DNA from: Permianibacter aggregans
GTDB taxonomy: Bacteria; Pseudomonadota; Gammaproteobacteria; Enterobacterales; Permianibacteraceae
Length of the DNA stretch: 64,000 nucleotides
Direction: 5' to 3'
NCBI RefSeq assembly: GCF_009756665.1
Contig: NZ_CP037953.1
Coordinates: forward strand, 1,984,001 to 2,048,000
The notes under the pieces are model-generated. The model ran no database searches, had not been told where the DNA came from, and saw nothing but the letters and a program-made list of their open reading frames with translations. Below, in pieces: positions 17,642 to 27,000 of the stretch. Every line of letters begins with the position of its first letter. Within the stretch, counting starts at the first letter, position 1. A program made the position numbers and the translations under genes.

Positions 17642-19320
17642 TTTGATTTCGGCAATCGGAAAGCTGATGGCGCCATAGCCGCCTTGGTTGATGTTTTTCA
17701 GCGGTGTGGTCAGGCTACCGATGTAACCGGTTTGCGGTTAATCAGAATGATGCGAAGGTTTTCGCCAGGACGCAGGTGATCGGCTTTGCGCTGATACAGT
17801 TCCGGGTTCATTTTGGCTTTGGCTTGCCAATCCGTAAAGTTACCCCTCAATGGGTTGCCAGCATCCATCGCGCCGCGAATCATGACGCGGTAATAGATTT
17901 TTTTCTTTTCTTCGTCGACATCACCGTCATTGAACAGTTCTTCCGTTTTCATGCCGCGACGCTCGGTAATGAGCTGGCCATTGGATTCACGGAAGATATA
18001 CAGATCCGTCTTTTTCAGATCTTCTTTGCTGATGGTTTTCAGCAGACCCTGATGGGTGAAATCGGCCTGACGGTCGCGAAGGCGGGTAAAGTCGGGTTGC
18101 TTCAGCTCCGGGTCTTCGGCTTCTGGTGAGCGTGAACCGGAAGACAGATAGATACCCTGATATTGACCATCACCGGCAGTGACAAAGTCGTCGCGCTGCT
18201 TCTCTTCGTTCCAAACCAGATTACCAAGAACGATTTTTTCCTGTTTGCCATCACCATCGAAGTCGTAGCCGACATCGGGTGTACCGTCGCCATTTTCATC
18301 ATAGTTATGAATGATGGTAGCGAAATCCGGTTGTTCGTAACCGTACTCGGTTTTGTCCGTCATCTCGATCGATTGACCGTCGGGATTGGCTACCACGGCT
18401 TGACCGGTGACCATGTAAACATCGATAGAGAAAGTATTGCGTGCGACGGGAACGGCTCGAGCTGCTCGCATTGCGATTGCGTTTACTTGTGCCATCAAAC
18501 CGCCCAACGTTAATCCGGGCGCTACGTCAGCCAAGCCGTCACAAAAATCCCAGCCCTGACGCATCATGTGATACGTGCCGAACTTGGCTCCACGCGGATG
18601 GAAGTTTTTGTAATACAACTTTGCGTATATATTAGTCGTGTATTCAAAAGTGAACCCGGGACAAGGCGGCATCACATAGCCAAAAGTGTATCGCCCTTCA
18701 TTGTTGGTCACGTCACCGGGCTCACCGCCCAAGGCATAAAAGCCACCCTGAATGACAATACCGGGTACCGGGCCGAGCGGATCTTTTCGATTGTCGGGGT
18801 CTTTGTAATATTCCGCCTTGTAGCCAATGTTCAGCGCTGTAACCTTTACCGTTTCGCCTTCTTTATTGATCAGCATGGAGCGCAGTTCTTCGCTCTGCAG
18901 ACTGGCGTCGAACAGATTGATCGGTGCTTCCATCAACAGCGGATTGTCGTCTTTGCTGAGTAAGGTTTCCTGACCACGGACGACAACGGCGGTGGTGTCG
19001 GGACGCAAGTTCGGCTTTTGCAGGACGTGCTGTTGGTCGAGGGTTTTGAATTCGGCGCTCAGATAATCATCGCGCGTCATCAAGTAAGAACCTTTGCCGA
19101 TGCCGTCTTTATCGGACAGGTACTCATTCATCTGATCGACATAGGCGTTGTAACTGCCGACACTGAGCATGAACGCGCCTTCCAGGTCTCCTGCGGCTTC
19201 GCCAATCTCCTCGGCAATTTTGCCCTCTTTATCGAACACAACGAAAATCGGATTACCGGCTTCGCTCAGCACAACGGTGCGTGCCAACACCTCGCCGGTC
19301 TTTATGCCGGCGGGAAAGAA
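17050..19320. repeat. N-terminal module duplication, copy 1 (paired with 25050-27321)
   Basis: The segment from about 17740 to 19320 is almost base-identical to 25741-27321, with only two adjacent-codon substitutions seen (ggtaatgag against ggtgacgag). Similarity continues at a lower level to about 17050. It stops sharply at the signal-peptide junction, where the two genes carry unrelated leaders. Confidence 0.92.
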
Positions 19321-19425
19321 AGCGCTGCTTTGCCTCCCACAGAGCGTACCGAATATCAATAGGCCAGTAATCGCCAAAAAGTTTATTGGCAATTGCCTGA
19401 GCAGGGCGACGAGATGTTGTTTCAT
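17710..19425 (-). CDS. Toxin precursor, 5' part: signal peptide and conserved N-terminal module
   Basis: 571 aa. The first ~35 residues are a Sec signal (basic MKQH start, hydrophobic core AITGLLIFG, cleavage near SSA-FF). From AFFPAGIKTGEVLA onward it is identical to the 24043-27426 protein apart from one Val/Ile change, up to the frameshift at residue ~561. The last ten residues (KPVTSVA end) are out of frame. An Asp-rich segment DENGDGTPDVGYDFDGDGK resembles calcium-binding loops. The N-terminal module is not a family I can name; its reuse on two different C-termini suggests a trafficking or anchoring role. Confidence 0.82.
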   Translation of the reverse strand: MKQHLVALLRQLPINFLAITGLLIFGTLCGRQSSAFFPAGIKTGEVLARTVVLSEAGNPIFVVFDKEGKIAEEIGEAAGDLEGAFMLSVGSYNAYVDQMNEYLSDKDGIGKGSYLMTRDDYLSAEFKTLDQQHVLQKPNLRPDTTAVVVRGQETLLSKDDNPLLMEAPINLFDASLQSEELRSMLINKEGETVKVTALNIGYKAEYYKDPDNRKDPLGPVPGIVIQGGFYALGGEPGDVTNNEGRYTFGYVMPPCPGFTFEYTTNIYAKLYYKNFHPRGAKFGTYHMMRQGWDFCDGLADVAPGLTLGGLMAQVNAIAMRAARAVPVARNTFSIDVYMVTGQAVVANPDGQSIEMTDKTEYGYEQPDFATIIHNYDENGDGTPDVGYDFDGDGKQEKIVLGNLVWNEEKQRDDFVTAGDGQYQGIYLSSGSRSPEAEDPELKQPDFTRLRDRQADFTHQGLLKTISKEDLKKTDLYIFRESNGQLITERRGMKTEELFNDGDVDEEKKKIYYRVMIRGAMDAGNPLRGNFTDWQAKAKMNPELYQRKADHLRPGENLRIILINRKPVTSVA

Positions 19426-19890
19426 GATTAACTATTCACTGAAAGCTTTTCTTTAACTGAACTTCAACGCCATTTCGCGAAGCTGAAATCACTATAAGTG
19501 TTCTCACGATAGCGCTTACAGAGTCCATTTTTCTGTAGCCACTACTAACTCATTCGCAGTGGAAAGCGAGAACCGAAATCTCGCGATTCATCCTAATCTT
19601 GGTATTAAACTTGATTGGCATACTTGAAGCAAAATTTATGACTGAATCGTCAAAGCACCGACGGTATGAACATAGGAAAGCCAGCAACACAGGTGAACGC
19701 ACCTCTACACTCTAAGTAAATCAATTTGACCTCTTTCATCATGGTCAACCATGAGTTGACCATGAAACGTTTAGCAACCGGTCCCTCGCCCCATAGAAGA
19801 TTATTGCGCCATGGACATCTCTAAGCGAACTGTCAGAATCTACTAACGCACCACTACGAACCACCTCAAGTTGTATTGAATTGGCTAAGT
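19426..19890. other. Intergenic region between the main gene train and the nuclease-tipped precursor
   Basis: 465 bp with no gene. It separates the end of the tightly packed eight-gene train from the toxin precursor, so the precursor probably has its own promoter here. The - strand reads TATAGT about 65-70 nt before the start codon, but no good -35 partner is seen. It contains the inverted repeat listed at 19739-19765. It is visibly A+T-richer than the giant gene. Confidence 0.5.
19739..19765. promoter_or_regulatory. 11-bp perfect inverted repeat (possible operator or hairpin)
   Basis: TCATGGTCAAC and its exact inverse flank a five-base loop (catga). It lies 126-152 bp beyond the stop of the phospholipase-like gene and about 315 bp before the toxin precursor start. 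There is no T tract on either side, so an intrinsic terminator is unlikely. A dimeric-regulator site or a transcript-end hairpin are the options. Confidence 0.4.
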
Positions 19891-22335
19891 TCATTCAGTC
19901 TCAGGCTTAAGCTCTGTCTTCTTTGGTTCTAGAGTAATTGAAACCTCATCTTTTCTGATGTTCTCTGTTTCATTTGAGTTGGGTTGACTTTCCTCTTGCT
20001 TAGCTTCATTTCCAAACCAAATGATATGCATACGATCTCCAACAAGCTCACCGCCATCCAGCTTCTCGTCATCATACGCGAACGCACCTGCCTGCATTCC
20101 ATCATCGTCGATCGCGCTAAAAATACTACCTGGTAAAGAGTCCTTGTCATGCCAAGTAACAAAATTAGTAATGTTTAAGCCGTGAAGATTACCTGAGTCA
20201 GGGTGCTTCACATTTCGGCGGGCTGGTGTTGCGGGACGTCCGTCTAAGTCTGCGCCCCTTCCATCTTTATCAATGTGTTTATTCTTATCTTTGGCGGTGA
20301 TTATCAATCGAACATAGCCACCTTTTAGAATATCAACATCCTTCAAAATAGCTTTTCCTATTTTTACCTTCCAGATTCGACCTGTATCTTCAGAATCTAA
20401 ATTGTTCCCACCCGGTGTTTTTCTTAGCTCCTCGATTTCCATTTCGTTAATCTTGCTCGTAAGCATTACTCTTTCACCCGTTGAAGGACTCTCAACGTCA
20501 ACTTTCTGAAAGCCAATCCCGAACCCGGAAGCGGCATCGTACTGCCCATTTTTTGTTGGTGCCTTTATCGCTTCATTGAATACAAGAATGACTTCCAGAT
20601 CGAAATTTCGGTTTAACGGTTGCTCACTAATGTCCTTGTTGATTTCTAACTTTCGCTCTTTCACAAAGTGAATCTTGAAATCATCGTCCCAAACGTTTCC
20701 ACTTCCATCATCTTCAATCTCGCCCTGCTTATAGATGTCCTTCCACTCCGCATCGTAGGCAACAAATTTTGTTTTTTCCACTAAGTCATGCTCTTGAGTC
20801 ACCGTGACTCGCTGCAAATATGGTGGGAGATTTGCCACATCGAACCACCACTTGGCGTACCCTGCCGCGTAGCTCACTAGTGTCGGCATAACAACGGCGG
20901 CTTGGCGTCCGAGAAGTGATTCACGCCCACATTCTATTTCGTCGTTACTGGACGCGCCCGTTCCGAACTGTACAAGTGGATTTGACTCTGACCACGCAAA
21001 ACGAAGATCTGCACGAACGCCTCCAGGTGGACGTAAAAGAGAAGCGCAATTTAACGCTCCTGGATTTGATGCTTCTGGTGGAATGTGCTCTTCAATATAA
21101 AAATGGTTTCTAGGTCCGCCCAGCTCCCAGACGTGCCATACGGAAGAGCCCATTCCCGCACTACCTGGCCGATAGTTCAAAACAAAGCCGAGTTGACCTG
21201 TTTGGAAGAAATACTCCGCTGAACTTCCTTGAGTTCGTGTTCTGCCGCTGTATCGAGCGCGTCGACTTTGGTTCCAACGGAGACCCGGCGCTCCGTTTGG
21301 GCGCCTAAACATCTCAACAATTTCACCGGTAGGCACAAGCGGTGAATCCCAGTCCCCAAGCAAATTGGGGTTAGGCAAATCGCCTTGAAAAATCGCCGTG
21401 TTGTAAACCTTTCGTGCAAAGCTTACCGTGGAAAAGTCTGGCGCTTGTGGATTTGGCATAGGTATGGGCCAAATATCATCGAAACTGGCGACAGATGCAG
21501 GTTGACAACTATGCTCACAATTAAAATACCATGCACTCAGCACCTCTTGTGACTGAGCCGGGTTTCCGCCTAGTCTCCATAAATAAAATGGGATAAATAT
21601 GGCCTCAAAATCATCGGTTGAATGTCGATCTGTCCAACCAGAAGCCCAGTCCAGACCGGGTACTCCCGCGAGCGTGAGGTGCGCATCGGCGTGAACGTGA
21701 GCAATGGAACCCATGTCTTCCAGATGGTGGAGAGAGTGCCCGAAATAGTAGAACGACAAGTACTGGTCATGCACCGAGAACTCGTCCAATGTCGGATTGG
21801 TACCACTTTTCCAAGGTGAGCCTTGCCATCGTAAATCGCCAAACCGATTTGATTGGCGGACGTCATTGCTGTACCCCATCAACTCAACTGACTGTAAGAA
21901 TCGGGCAACAGCGACCTCTTTACTCGGCGTATTGGTTCCTCCCAATCCCTCTCCGGTATACGCATTGTAGAAGTGCGATAGAACACGACCTCCTGGCGTG
22001 TCCTGCATAACCACGCCATCAATCGCCGTACGTAAACGATTCCGGTAAAACGGGTAATCCGCATCAGCGTCTACGGTTGCTTGAGCATGGTTAAACGCCG
22101 CATGAAGCCCCCAGAATATAGGATGCGGGACATTCCTTTGAGAATTAGCATCATCTACTTCATCGGCGACGACTTTGTTGAATGAGTAAATTGGATAATA
22201 CGCACCAGCTTGAGCGTCTTCTCTCGCAACTGATTCCTTTGCAAGTGCACTCACTGCTGGATGCGTTGTATTCGTTTGGTGAGAGTGAACCACCGATCCA
22301 ACCAGCGATATCAGCATAAGAAGTCTAGTCTTCAT
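19891..22335 (-). CDS. Secreted protein with zinc-dependent phospholipase C/P1 nuclease-like domain
   Basis: 814 aa from the ATG at 22335, chosen because AGGAGA lies 6-11 nt upstream, a signal peptide follows (MKTRLLMLISLVGSVVHS) and it overlaps the upstream stop as ATGA. Residues ~80-330 carry the pattern of bacterial zinc-dependent PLC/S1-P1 nuclease-like proteins: GLHAAFNHA, SHFYNAYTGEGL near 116-127, and SLHHLEDMGSIAHVHADAH near 195-213, a cluster of His, Glu and Asp expected to bind zinc. The remaining ~450 residues include a large non-conserved part and a C-terminal beta-rich region (~590-760) with an Asp/Lys-rich tail. The likely activity is hydrolysis of phosphodiesters in lipid or nucleic acid outside the cytoplasm; which one cannot be told. 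It is the last gene of the operon. Confidence 0.72.
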   Translation of the reverse strand: MKTRLLMLISLVGSVVHSHQTNTTHPAVSALAKESVAREDAQAGAYYPIYSFNKVVADEVDDANSQRNVPHPIFWGLHAAFNHAQATVDADADYPFYRNRLRTAIDGVVMQDTPGGRVLSHFYNAYTGEGLGGTNTPSKEVAVARFLQSVELMGYSNDVRQSNRFGDLRWQGSPWKSGTNPTLDEFSVHDQYLSFYYFGHSLHHLEDMGSIAHVHADAHLTLAGVPGLDWASGWTDRHSTDDFEAIFIPFYLWRLGGNPAQSQEVLSAWYFNCEHSCQPASVASFDDIWPIPMPNPQAPDFSTVSFARKVYNTAIFQGDLPNPNLLGDWDSPLVPTGEIVEMFRRPNGAPGLRWNQSRRARYSGRTRTQGSSAEYFFQTGQLGFVLNYRPGSAGMGSSVWHVWELGGPRNHFYIEEHIPPEASNPGALNCASLLRPPGGVRADLRFAWSESNPLVQFGTGASSNDEIECGRESLLGRQAAVVMPTLVSYAAGYAKWWFDVANLPPYLQRVTVTQEHDLVEKTKFVAYDAEWKDIYKQGEIEDDGSGNVWDDDFKIHFVKERKLEINKDISEQPLNRNFDLEVILVFNEAIKAPTKNGQYDAASGFGIGFQKVDVESPSTGERVMLTSKINEMEIEELRKTPGGNNLDSEDTGRIWKVKIGKAILKDVDILKGGYVRLIITAKDKNKHIDKDGRGADLDGRPATPARRNVKHPDSGNLHGLNITNFVTWHDKDSLPGSIFSAIDDDGMQAGAFAYDDEKLDGGELVGDRMHIIWFGNEAKQEESQPNSNETENIRKDEVSITLEPKKTELKPETE

Positions 22336-23171
22336 TGATACTTCTCCTGCCAATCACGAATTTTTTTTGCCATCATCTCTTCAGAGTAAATGTTGAAACT
22401 TGCGCCATCTTGGCAGTTACCGTATGCCTGGGTAAGGCTTGAAAAGTACGCAGCGTATCTTTCTATGTGTTTTTCTACGTCTAACTTTGTATGCTTGAAC
22501 GCAAACTGATAGTACCAATCTGTGGCTGGGCCTCTACCATTCCAAAAGAGACAGGATAGTTCGTTCTGGGTTAACCCCTTGACGTCATCAATTTCTTCTC
22601 GATATCTACGCTTGTATTCTTCCTTTATCTTCTCCTCAGATAGCTTGGCGATTTGTTTCTTAATATATTCTTCTTGTCGCACTGGATAGATATGCACATT
22701 CAACACTGAGCCAGACCTTACGCTGCCTGATTCCGGAGCAATCTTTATGCATTGTATTGCCAGTCCACTACTTTTATCGTTGTGGCACGTGTTATCAATA
22801 TTGCCTCGCGCTGTGCCAAGTTCAGAGAAGGTGATTTTTACCTCGCCCTCTTCGCGATCAAAGCTAATTCGACGACTAATACCAACGTAGCTCGGATGGT
22901 AAAACGTAACCCAGAGCACATTGTTGTCTAGCAGGCTTCGATACATGGGAAATAAGAGAGGCGTATTGGATGTAAGCAGTCGGTATTCTTCTATGTTCTT
23001 GTTGCTGCCGCCAAAGATATTGTCTGTTCCTCTCCATGAGTCACTAAGGATTACCAACAAGTCTTGCTCTGGCTCCTCAGTGTGAACGGTAACCTGAACT
23101 TGAACAATCTCAGGCCGTAGCGCCCCACAGCCGGCCAACATCAAGACAAGCAGCATCAAAATTTGCTTCAT
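22332..23171 (-). CDS. Hypothetical lipoprotein (279 aa) coupled to the phospholipase-like gene
   Basis: A lipoprotein with lipobox LAGC (Cys15) after a short hydrophobic signal; the residue after the Cys is Gly, which does not suggest inner-membrane retention. No recognised domain. Residues ~160-200 are rich in Lys, Glu and Arg, probably helical or coiled coil. Four further Cys residues are present. AGGA precedes the ATG at 23171. Its stop overlaps the start of the phospholipase-like gene (ATGA) and its own start overlaps the stop of the 291-aa gene. In antibacterial lipase effector systems the immunity proteins are often periplasmic lipoproteins encoded next to the lipase; that parallel is the only hint to function. 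Confidence 0.75.
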   Translation of the reverse strand: MKQILMLLVLMLAGCGALRPEIVQVQVTVHTEEPEQDLLVILSDSWRGTDNIFGGSNKNIEEYRLLTSNTPLLFPMYRSLLDNNVLWVTFYHPSYVGISRRISFDREEGEVKITFSELGTARGNIDNTCHNDKSSGLAIQCIKIAPESGSVRSGSVLNVHIYPVRQEEYIKKQIAKLSEEKIKEEYKRRYREEIDDVKGLTQNELSCLFWNGRGPATDWYYQFAFKHTKLDVEKHIERYAAYFSSLTQAYGNCQDGASFNIYSEEMMAKKIRDWQEKYQ

Positions 23172-24043
23172 GGCTTTGTCCTATCAATCTGACCAACCGT
23201 CAGAGAACCGTTTGCCTGCGCAGTCACCTCGAAACCCAGCATATTTATCATTTCGCCAACGCCTGGCTCTATGTACTGAACCACGGCGCCCTGACTTTCG
23301 GTAGCGAAAGTGTCGAGAAGATGCCAAGACTTAAGCCAGTCACCTCTGGCGTTTGTCAGCGCGTGCCAAAGCACAATCGCCGCCAACTCCAAGTCACCAC
23401 TCTTTATGTACGCTCCACCATTTTGGAGTTTTTGTTCTTCTGACATTCCCCAATATTTAGCTACGGCCATAGCAGTAACCAGCGCTTCATCATCAGCTGA
23501 CGCTTTGAACGCCTGATACATTTCGTTCATGGTCTTTGTAAATGCCAAAGCAATAAGCGCGTACTCGGAAAAACGTCCATTGTAGGTCAGCAAAAACTGC
23601 TTATTTGCCGTTGCATGTTCTGCCATGCCCAATATGCCAGCCAGAAAAAATCCCCCACACTTTACTTCTGCTTCGGCACTTTGGAGCGCAGCGGTAGCAT
23701 ATGGCTTCATCCATTCCTGTGGAGCGTAGGCCAAGTAACCTAATGCGCCAAACTTCATTAACTTTGGTGAGGCGACATCTTCAAGCACTAACCTTGCGAA
23801 ACTATCGGTTAACTCGTGCGGACCTGCTTCGGCAAGCTTTTCCCAGAGATAAAGCTGCAAGTGCTGCCCTTCGGGACCATCCAAACCGTATTCAATCATT
23901 TGCACGATTTGCGCTTTGTTCCTGGTAACTTTCATTTCATAGAGTGCAGCACCAATCTGCGCGTCAGTCCACTGACGAGCCATCAAAGGACTACTGAGGG
24001 TGATACATATAAGCAGGCAATAACGAATACTCTTGCACAACAT
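23168..24043 (-). CDS. Hypothetical secreted helical-repeat protein (291 aa)
   Basis: A Sec signal peptide (hydrophobic YCLLICITLSSPLMA, cleavage probably before RQW). The mature part is alpha-helical with HEAT-like or ankyrin-like spacing (IVQMIEYGLDGPEGQHL; LMKFGALGYLAYAPQEWM; KFLLTYNGRFSEYAL), which suggests a protein-binding superhelix in the periplasm. No catalytic motif. The ATG at 24043 shares a base with the stop of the 1127-aa gene (TAATG) and has AGGGAG upstream. The stop overlaps the next start as ATGA, so translation is likely coupled on both sides. Function unknown; an accessory or immunity role is possible. Confidence 0.76.
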   Translation of the reverse strand: MLCKSIRYCLLICITLSSPLMARQWTDAQIGAALYEMKVTRNKAQIVQMIEYGLDGPEGQHLQLYLWEKLAEAGPHELTDSFARLVLEDVASPKLMKFGALGYLAYAPQEWMKPYATAALQSAEAEVKCGGFFLAGILGMAEHATANKQFLLTYNGRFSEYALIALAFTKTMNEMYQAFKASADDEALVTAMAVAKYWGMSEEQKLQNGGAYIKSGDLELAAIVLWHALTNARGDWLKSWHLLDTFATESQGAVVQYIEPGVGEMINMLGFEVTAQANGSLTVGQIDRTKP

Positions 24044-27000
24044 TACTGAAACTCCCTGACCTCAAAAATTATCTCGGCGTCCGCAGCTAGCTTACTTGTG
24101 GCCAATGTCTCAAGATATACCGTCGCTTTATACATTTTCTGCCCATCAGTCTCCTTGACGAAGCCGATGGAAGCTGGGGTGAACAGTATTTTATGGGGTA
24201 CAAAATCACCCCCGTCCTTGACTGACTCGCGACTCCTTATCGCCTTAACATTTTTTTTCCATATCCTCATTCTTCCCTCGGAGGAAGGCATCACATAGAG
24301 ATCCCTGGGTAAATCTTTTTCTGACTTAATGTGGTCCGTGTCTTTGGAGAGCTTTTTCAGTTCTTTTGGATCACTTGCCTCATACTTAATCATCAATTGA
24401 ACTTTCTCTGGGTCAAGTTGCGCCGGAAAACGTAGTACGACAGGAATAAACGAAGCGGCTTCATCCACCCCTACGTCACCAGATTGATCAATCTGAATAA
24501 ACTCAGCAAAAACCGGTATTTGGTCCTCATCCAAGTCGCCTGCAGCGGAAGGAGAGCGTTTGCCAGGATTCTTTAGATGAGTTGTATCGCCTATATTCTC
24601 AGGAGGTGGCGCTTCTTTTGGCTTTCTCCATTCGACCTTGTCTTCTTCGGTCGTCAGTGTTGGTTCATTAAATCCATCGTTGTTATCTGAATCCACATCG
24701 ATATCGGCTAAGCCAAACGCAAACTCCCACAACAGGTTTTCAGGATCGTGATTCAAGTACAGCGCAATCACCATGTAGTCATGAAGATCCACCTGATTTA
24801 ACTGGGTCAAGCTGGTAAAACGCACTTGTTGGTCAGAGCCGATAGCAATCTCAATTTCAGCACCACCTAAGGAGAGAATAATTTCTCGTTCGGCGCCAAG
24901 CAGTGGGAGTGGCGCGGTGTCATTTGCCAACAAGTTAAAAAGCAACTCTACAGCGTTATCTCCTGCACTGAGTTCAGGCCGGTCGCTATTCAATACCTGA
25001 ATGGAGATATTTCCCTCTTCATCGACTACACGAGTGATACGCTGCATTTCAAGCTCAAACAAACTGAACTGCATCTCCGGCCGATAAAGCCAGCGATACA
25101 CTGGTAGCGGGAAACGGCCTTCCACTTGCCCTTGTTCGCGGGCGCGGCGCCAGGCGTTGCGCGAGATGATCGTGGCTTTTTCATCAAACACCGCGACCTT
25201 GAATGGTACGTAGTGGGCCGGGCGGTATTGCAGCTTGCCTTCGCCAGCGCCGAGTGTGGCGAAATCCGGGTTGTTGTTTTTGCTTTCGGCATGCACGTGC
25301 ACGTAGTAGTGCTCGCGGGTGATGGCTTCATCCTTCACCCGAATCACTTGCCGGTTTTTGCCCGGTTTGATCGTGAAGTTGGCCAGATCGCCGCCTTCTG
25401 GTGCTAGTTCGTTTTCGGCAACGATTTTTGCTAAGCGGCCCGTGTAGCCATACTCGCCCAACTCTTCTGGCAATGGCCGACCATCTTGCTCGTACCACTC
25501 GGTGAAGATTTCGATGACGTTGTCATTGGCGGTGGCGCCGCCTTCGTAACCGACCTGGTAGTGGCGTTCTTCGTCTTTGGTCAGGCCGTGTTCGACGGTG
25601 GTGCGGCGCTCGACCCGAACCGACAGGTTCGGTGGCAGCATCTTGATTTCAGCAATCGGAAAGCTGATGGCGCCATAGCCGCCTTCATTGATGTTTTTCA
25701 GCGGTGTGGTCAGGCTACCGATGTAACCGGTTTGCCGGTTAATCAGAATGATGCGAAGGTTTTCGCCAGGACGCAGGTGATCGGCTTTGCGCTGATACAG
25801 TTCCGGGTTCATTTTGGCTTTGGCTTGCCAATCCGTAAAGTTACCCCTCAATGGGTTGCCAGCATCCATCGCGCCGCGAATCATGACGCGGTAATAGATT
25901 TTTTTCTTTTCTTCGTCGACATCACCGTCATTGAACAGTTCTTCCGTTTTCATGCCGCGACGCTCGGTGACGAGCTGGCCATTGGATTCACGGAAGATAT
26001 ACAGATCCGTCTTTTTCAGATCTTCTTTGCTGATGGTTTTCAGCAGACCCTGATGGGTGAAATCGGCCTGACGGTCGCGAAGGCGGGTAAAGTCGGGTTG
26101 CTTCAGCTCCGGGTCTTCGGCTTCTGGTGAGCGTGAACCGGAAGACAGATAGATACCCTGATATTGACCATCACCGGCAGTGACAAAGTCGTCGCGCTGC
26201 TTCTCTTCGTTCCAAACCAGATTACCAAGAACGATTTTTTCCTGTTTGCCATCACCATCGAAGTCGTAGCCGACATCGGGTGTACCGTCGCCATTTTCAT
26301 CATAGTTATGAATGATGGTAGCGAAATCCGGTTGTTCGTAACCGTACTCGGTTTTGTCCGTCATCTCGATCGATTGACCGTCGGGATTGGCTACCACGGC
26401 TTGACCGGTGACCATGTAAACATCGATAGAGAAAGTATTGCGTGCGACGGGAACGGCTCGAGCTGCTCGCATTGCGATTGCGTTTACTTGTGCCATCAAA
26501 CCGCCCAACGTTAATCCGGGCGCTACGTCAGCCAAGCCGTCACAAAAATCCCAGCCCTGACGCATCATGTGATACGTGCCGAACTTGGCTCCACGCGGAT
26601 GGAAGTTTTTGTAATACAACTTTGCGTATATATTAGTCGTGTATTCAAAAGTGAACCCGGGACAAGGCGGCATCACATAGCCAAAAGTGTATCGCCCTTC
26701 ATTGTTGGTCACGTCACCGGGCTCACCGCCCAAGGCATAAAAGCCACCCTGAATGACAATACCGGGTACCGGGCCGAGCGGATCTTTTCGATTGTCGGGG
26801 TCTTTGTAATATTCCGCCTTGTAGCCAATGTTCAGCGCTGTAACCTTTACCGTTTCGCCTTCTTTATTGATCAGCATGGAGCGCAGTTCTTCGCTCTGCA
26901 GACTGGCGTCGAACAGATTGATCGGTGCTTCCATCAACAGCGGATTGTCGTCTTTGCTGAGTAAGGTTTCCTGACCACGGACGACAACGGCGGTGGTGTC

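Larger units (their letters stand above)
12794..19425 (-). pseudogene. Secreted multidomain toxin precursor, split by a one-base deletion
   Basis: Read as one gene this would give about 2210 aa: signal peptide, a ~880-residue N-terminal module shared with the 24043-27426 protein, two bacterial Ig-like (Big_1-type) domains, a LamG-like domain, an Ala/hydrophobic helical pretoxin-like region, and a C-terminal nuclease-like domain. Compared with the near-identical copy at 25642-27321, one C is missing at about 17735-17736 (tttgcggtt against tttgccggtt), which shifts the frame and stops the first part ten codons later. Either the gene is broken in this strain or the base is a sequencing error. 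The two pieces are listed separately. The precursor is followed directly by its 526-aa partner gene. Confidence 0.85.

Noticed and set aside
17725-17745. Programmed ribosomal frameshift in the toxin precursor
   Set aside because: No slippery heptamer or stimulatory structure is evident, and the paralogous copy has an uninterrupted frame differing by one base.
25486-26130. Long open frames on the + strand opposite the N-module (also 18163-18513, 26569-27462)
   Set aside because: They mirror the codon pattern of the strongly supported - strand genes, occur identically in both repeat copies, and have no ribosome-binding sites or recognisable products.
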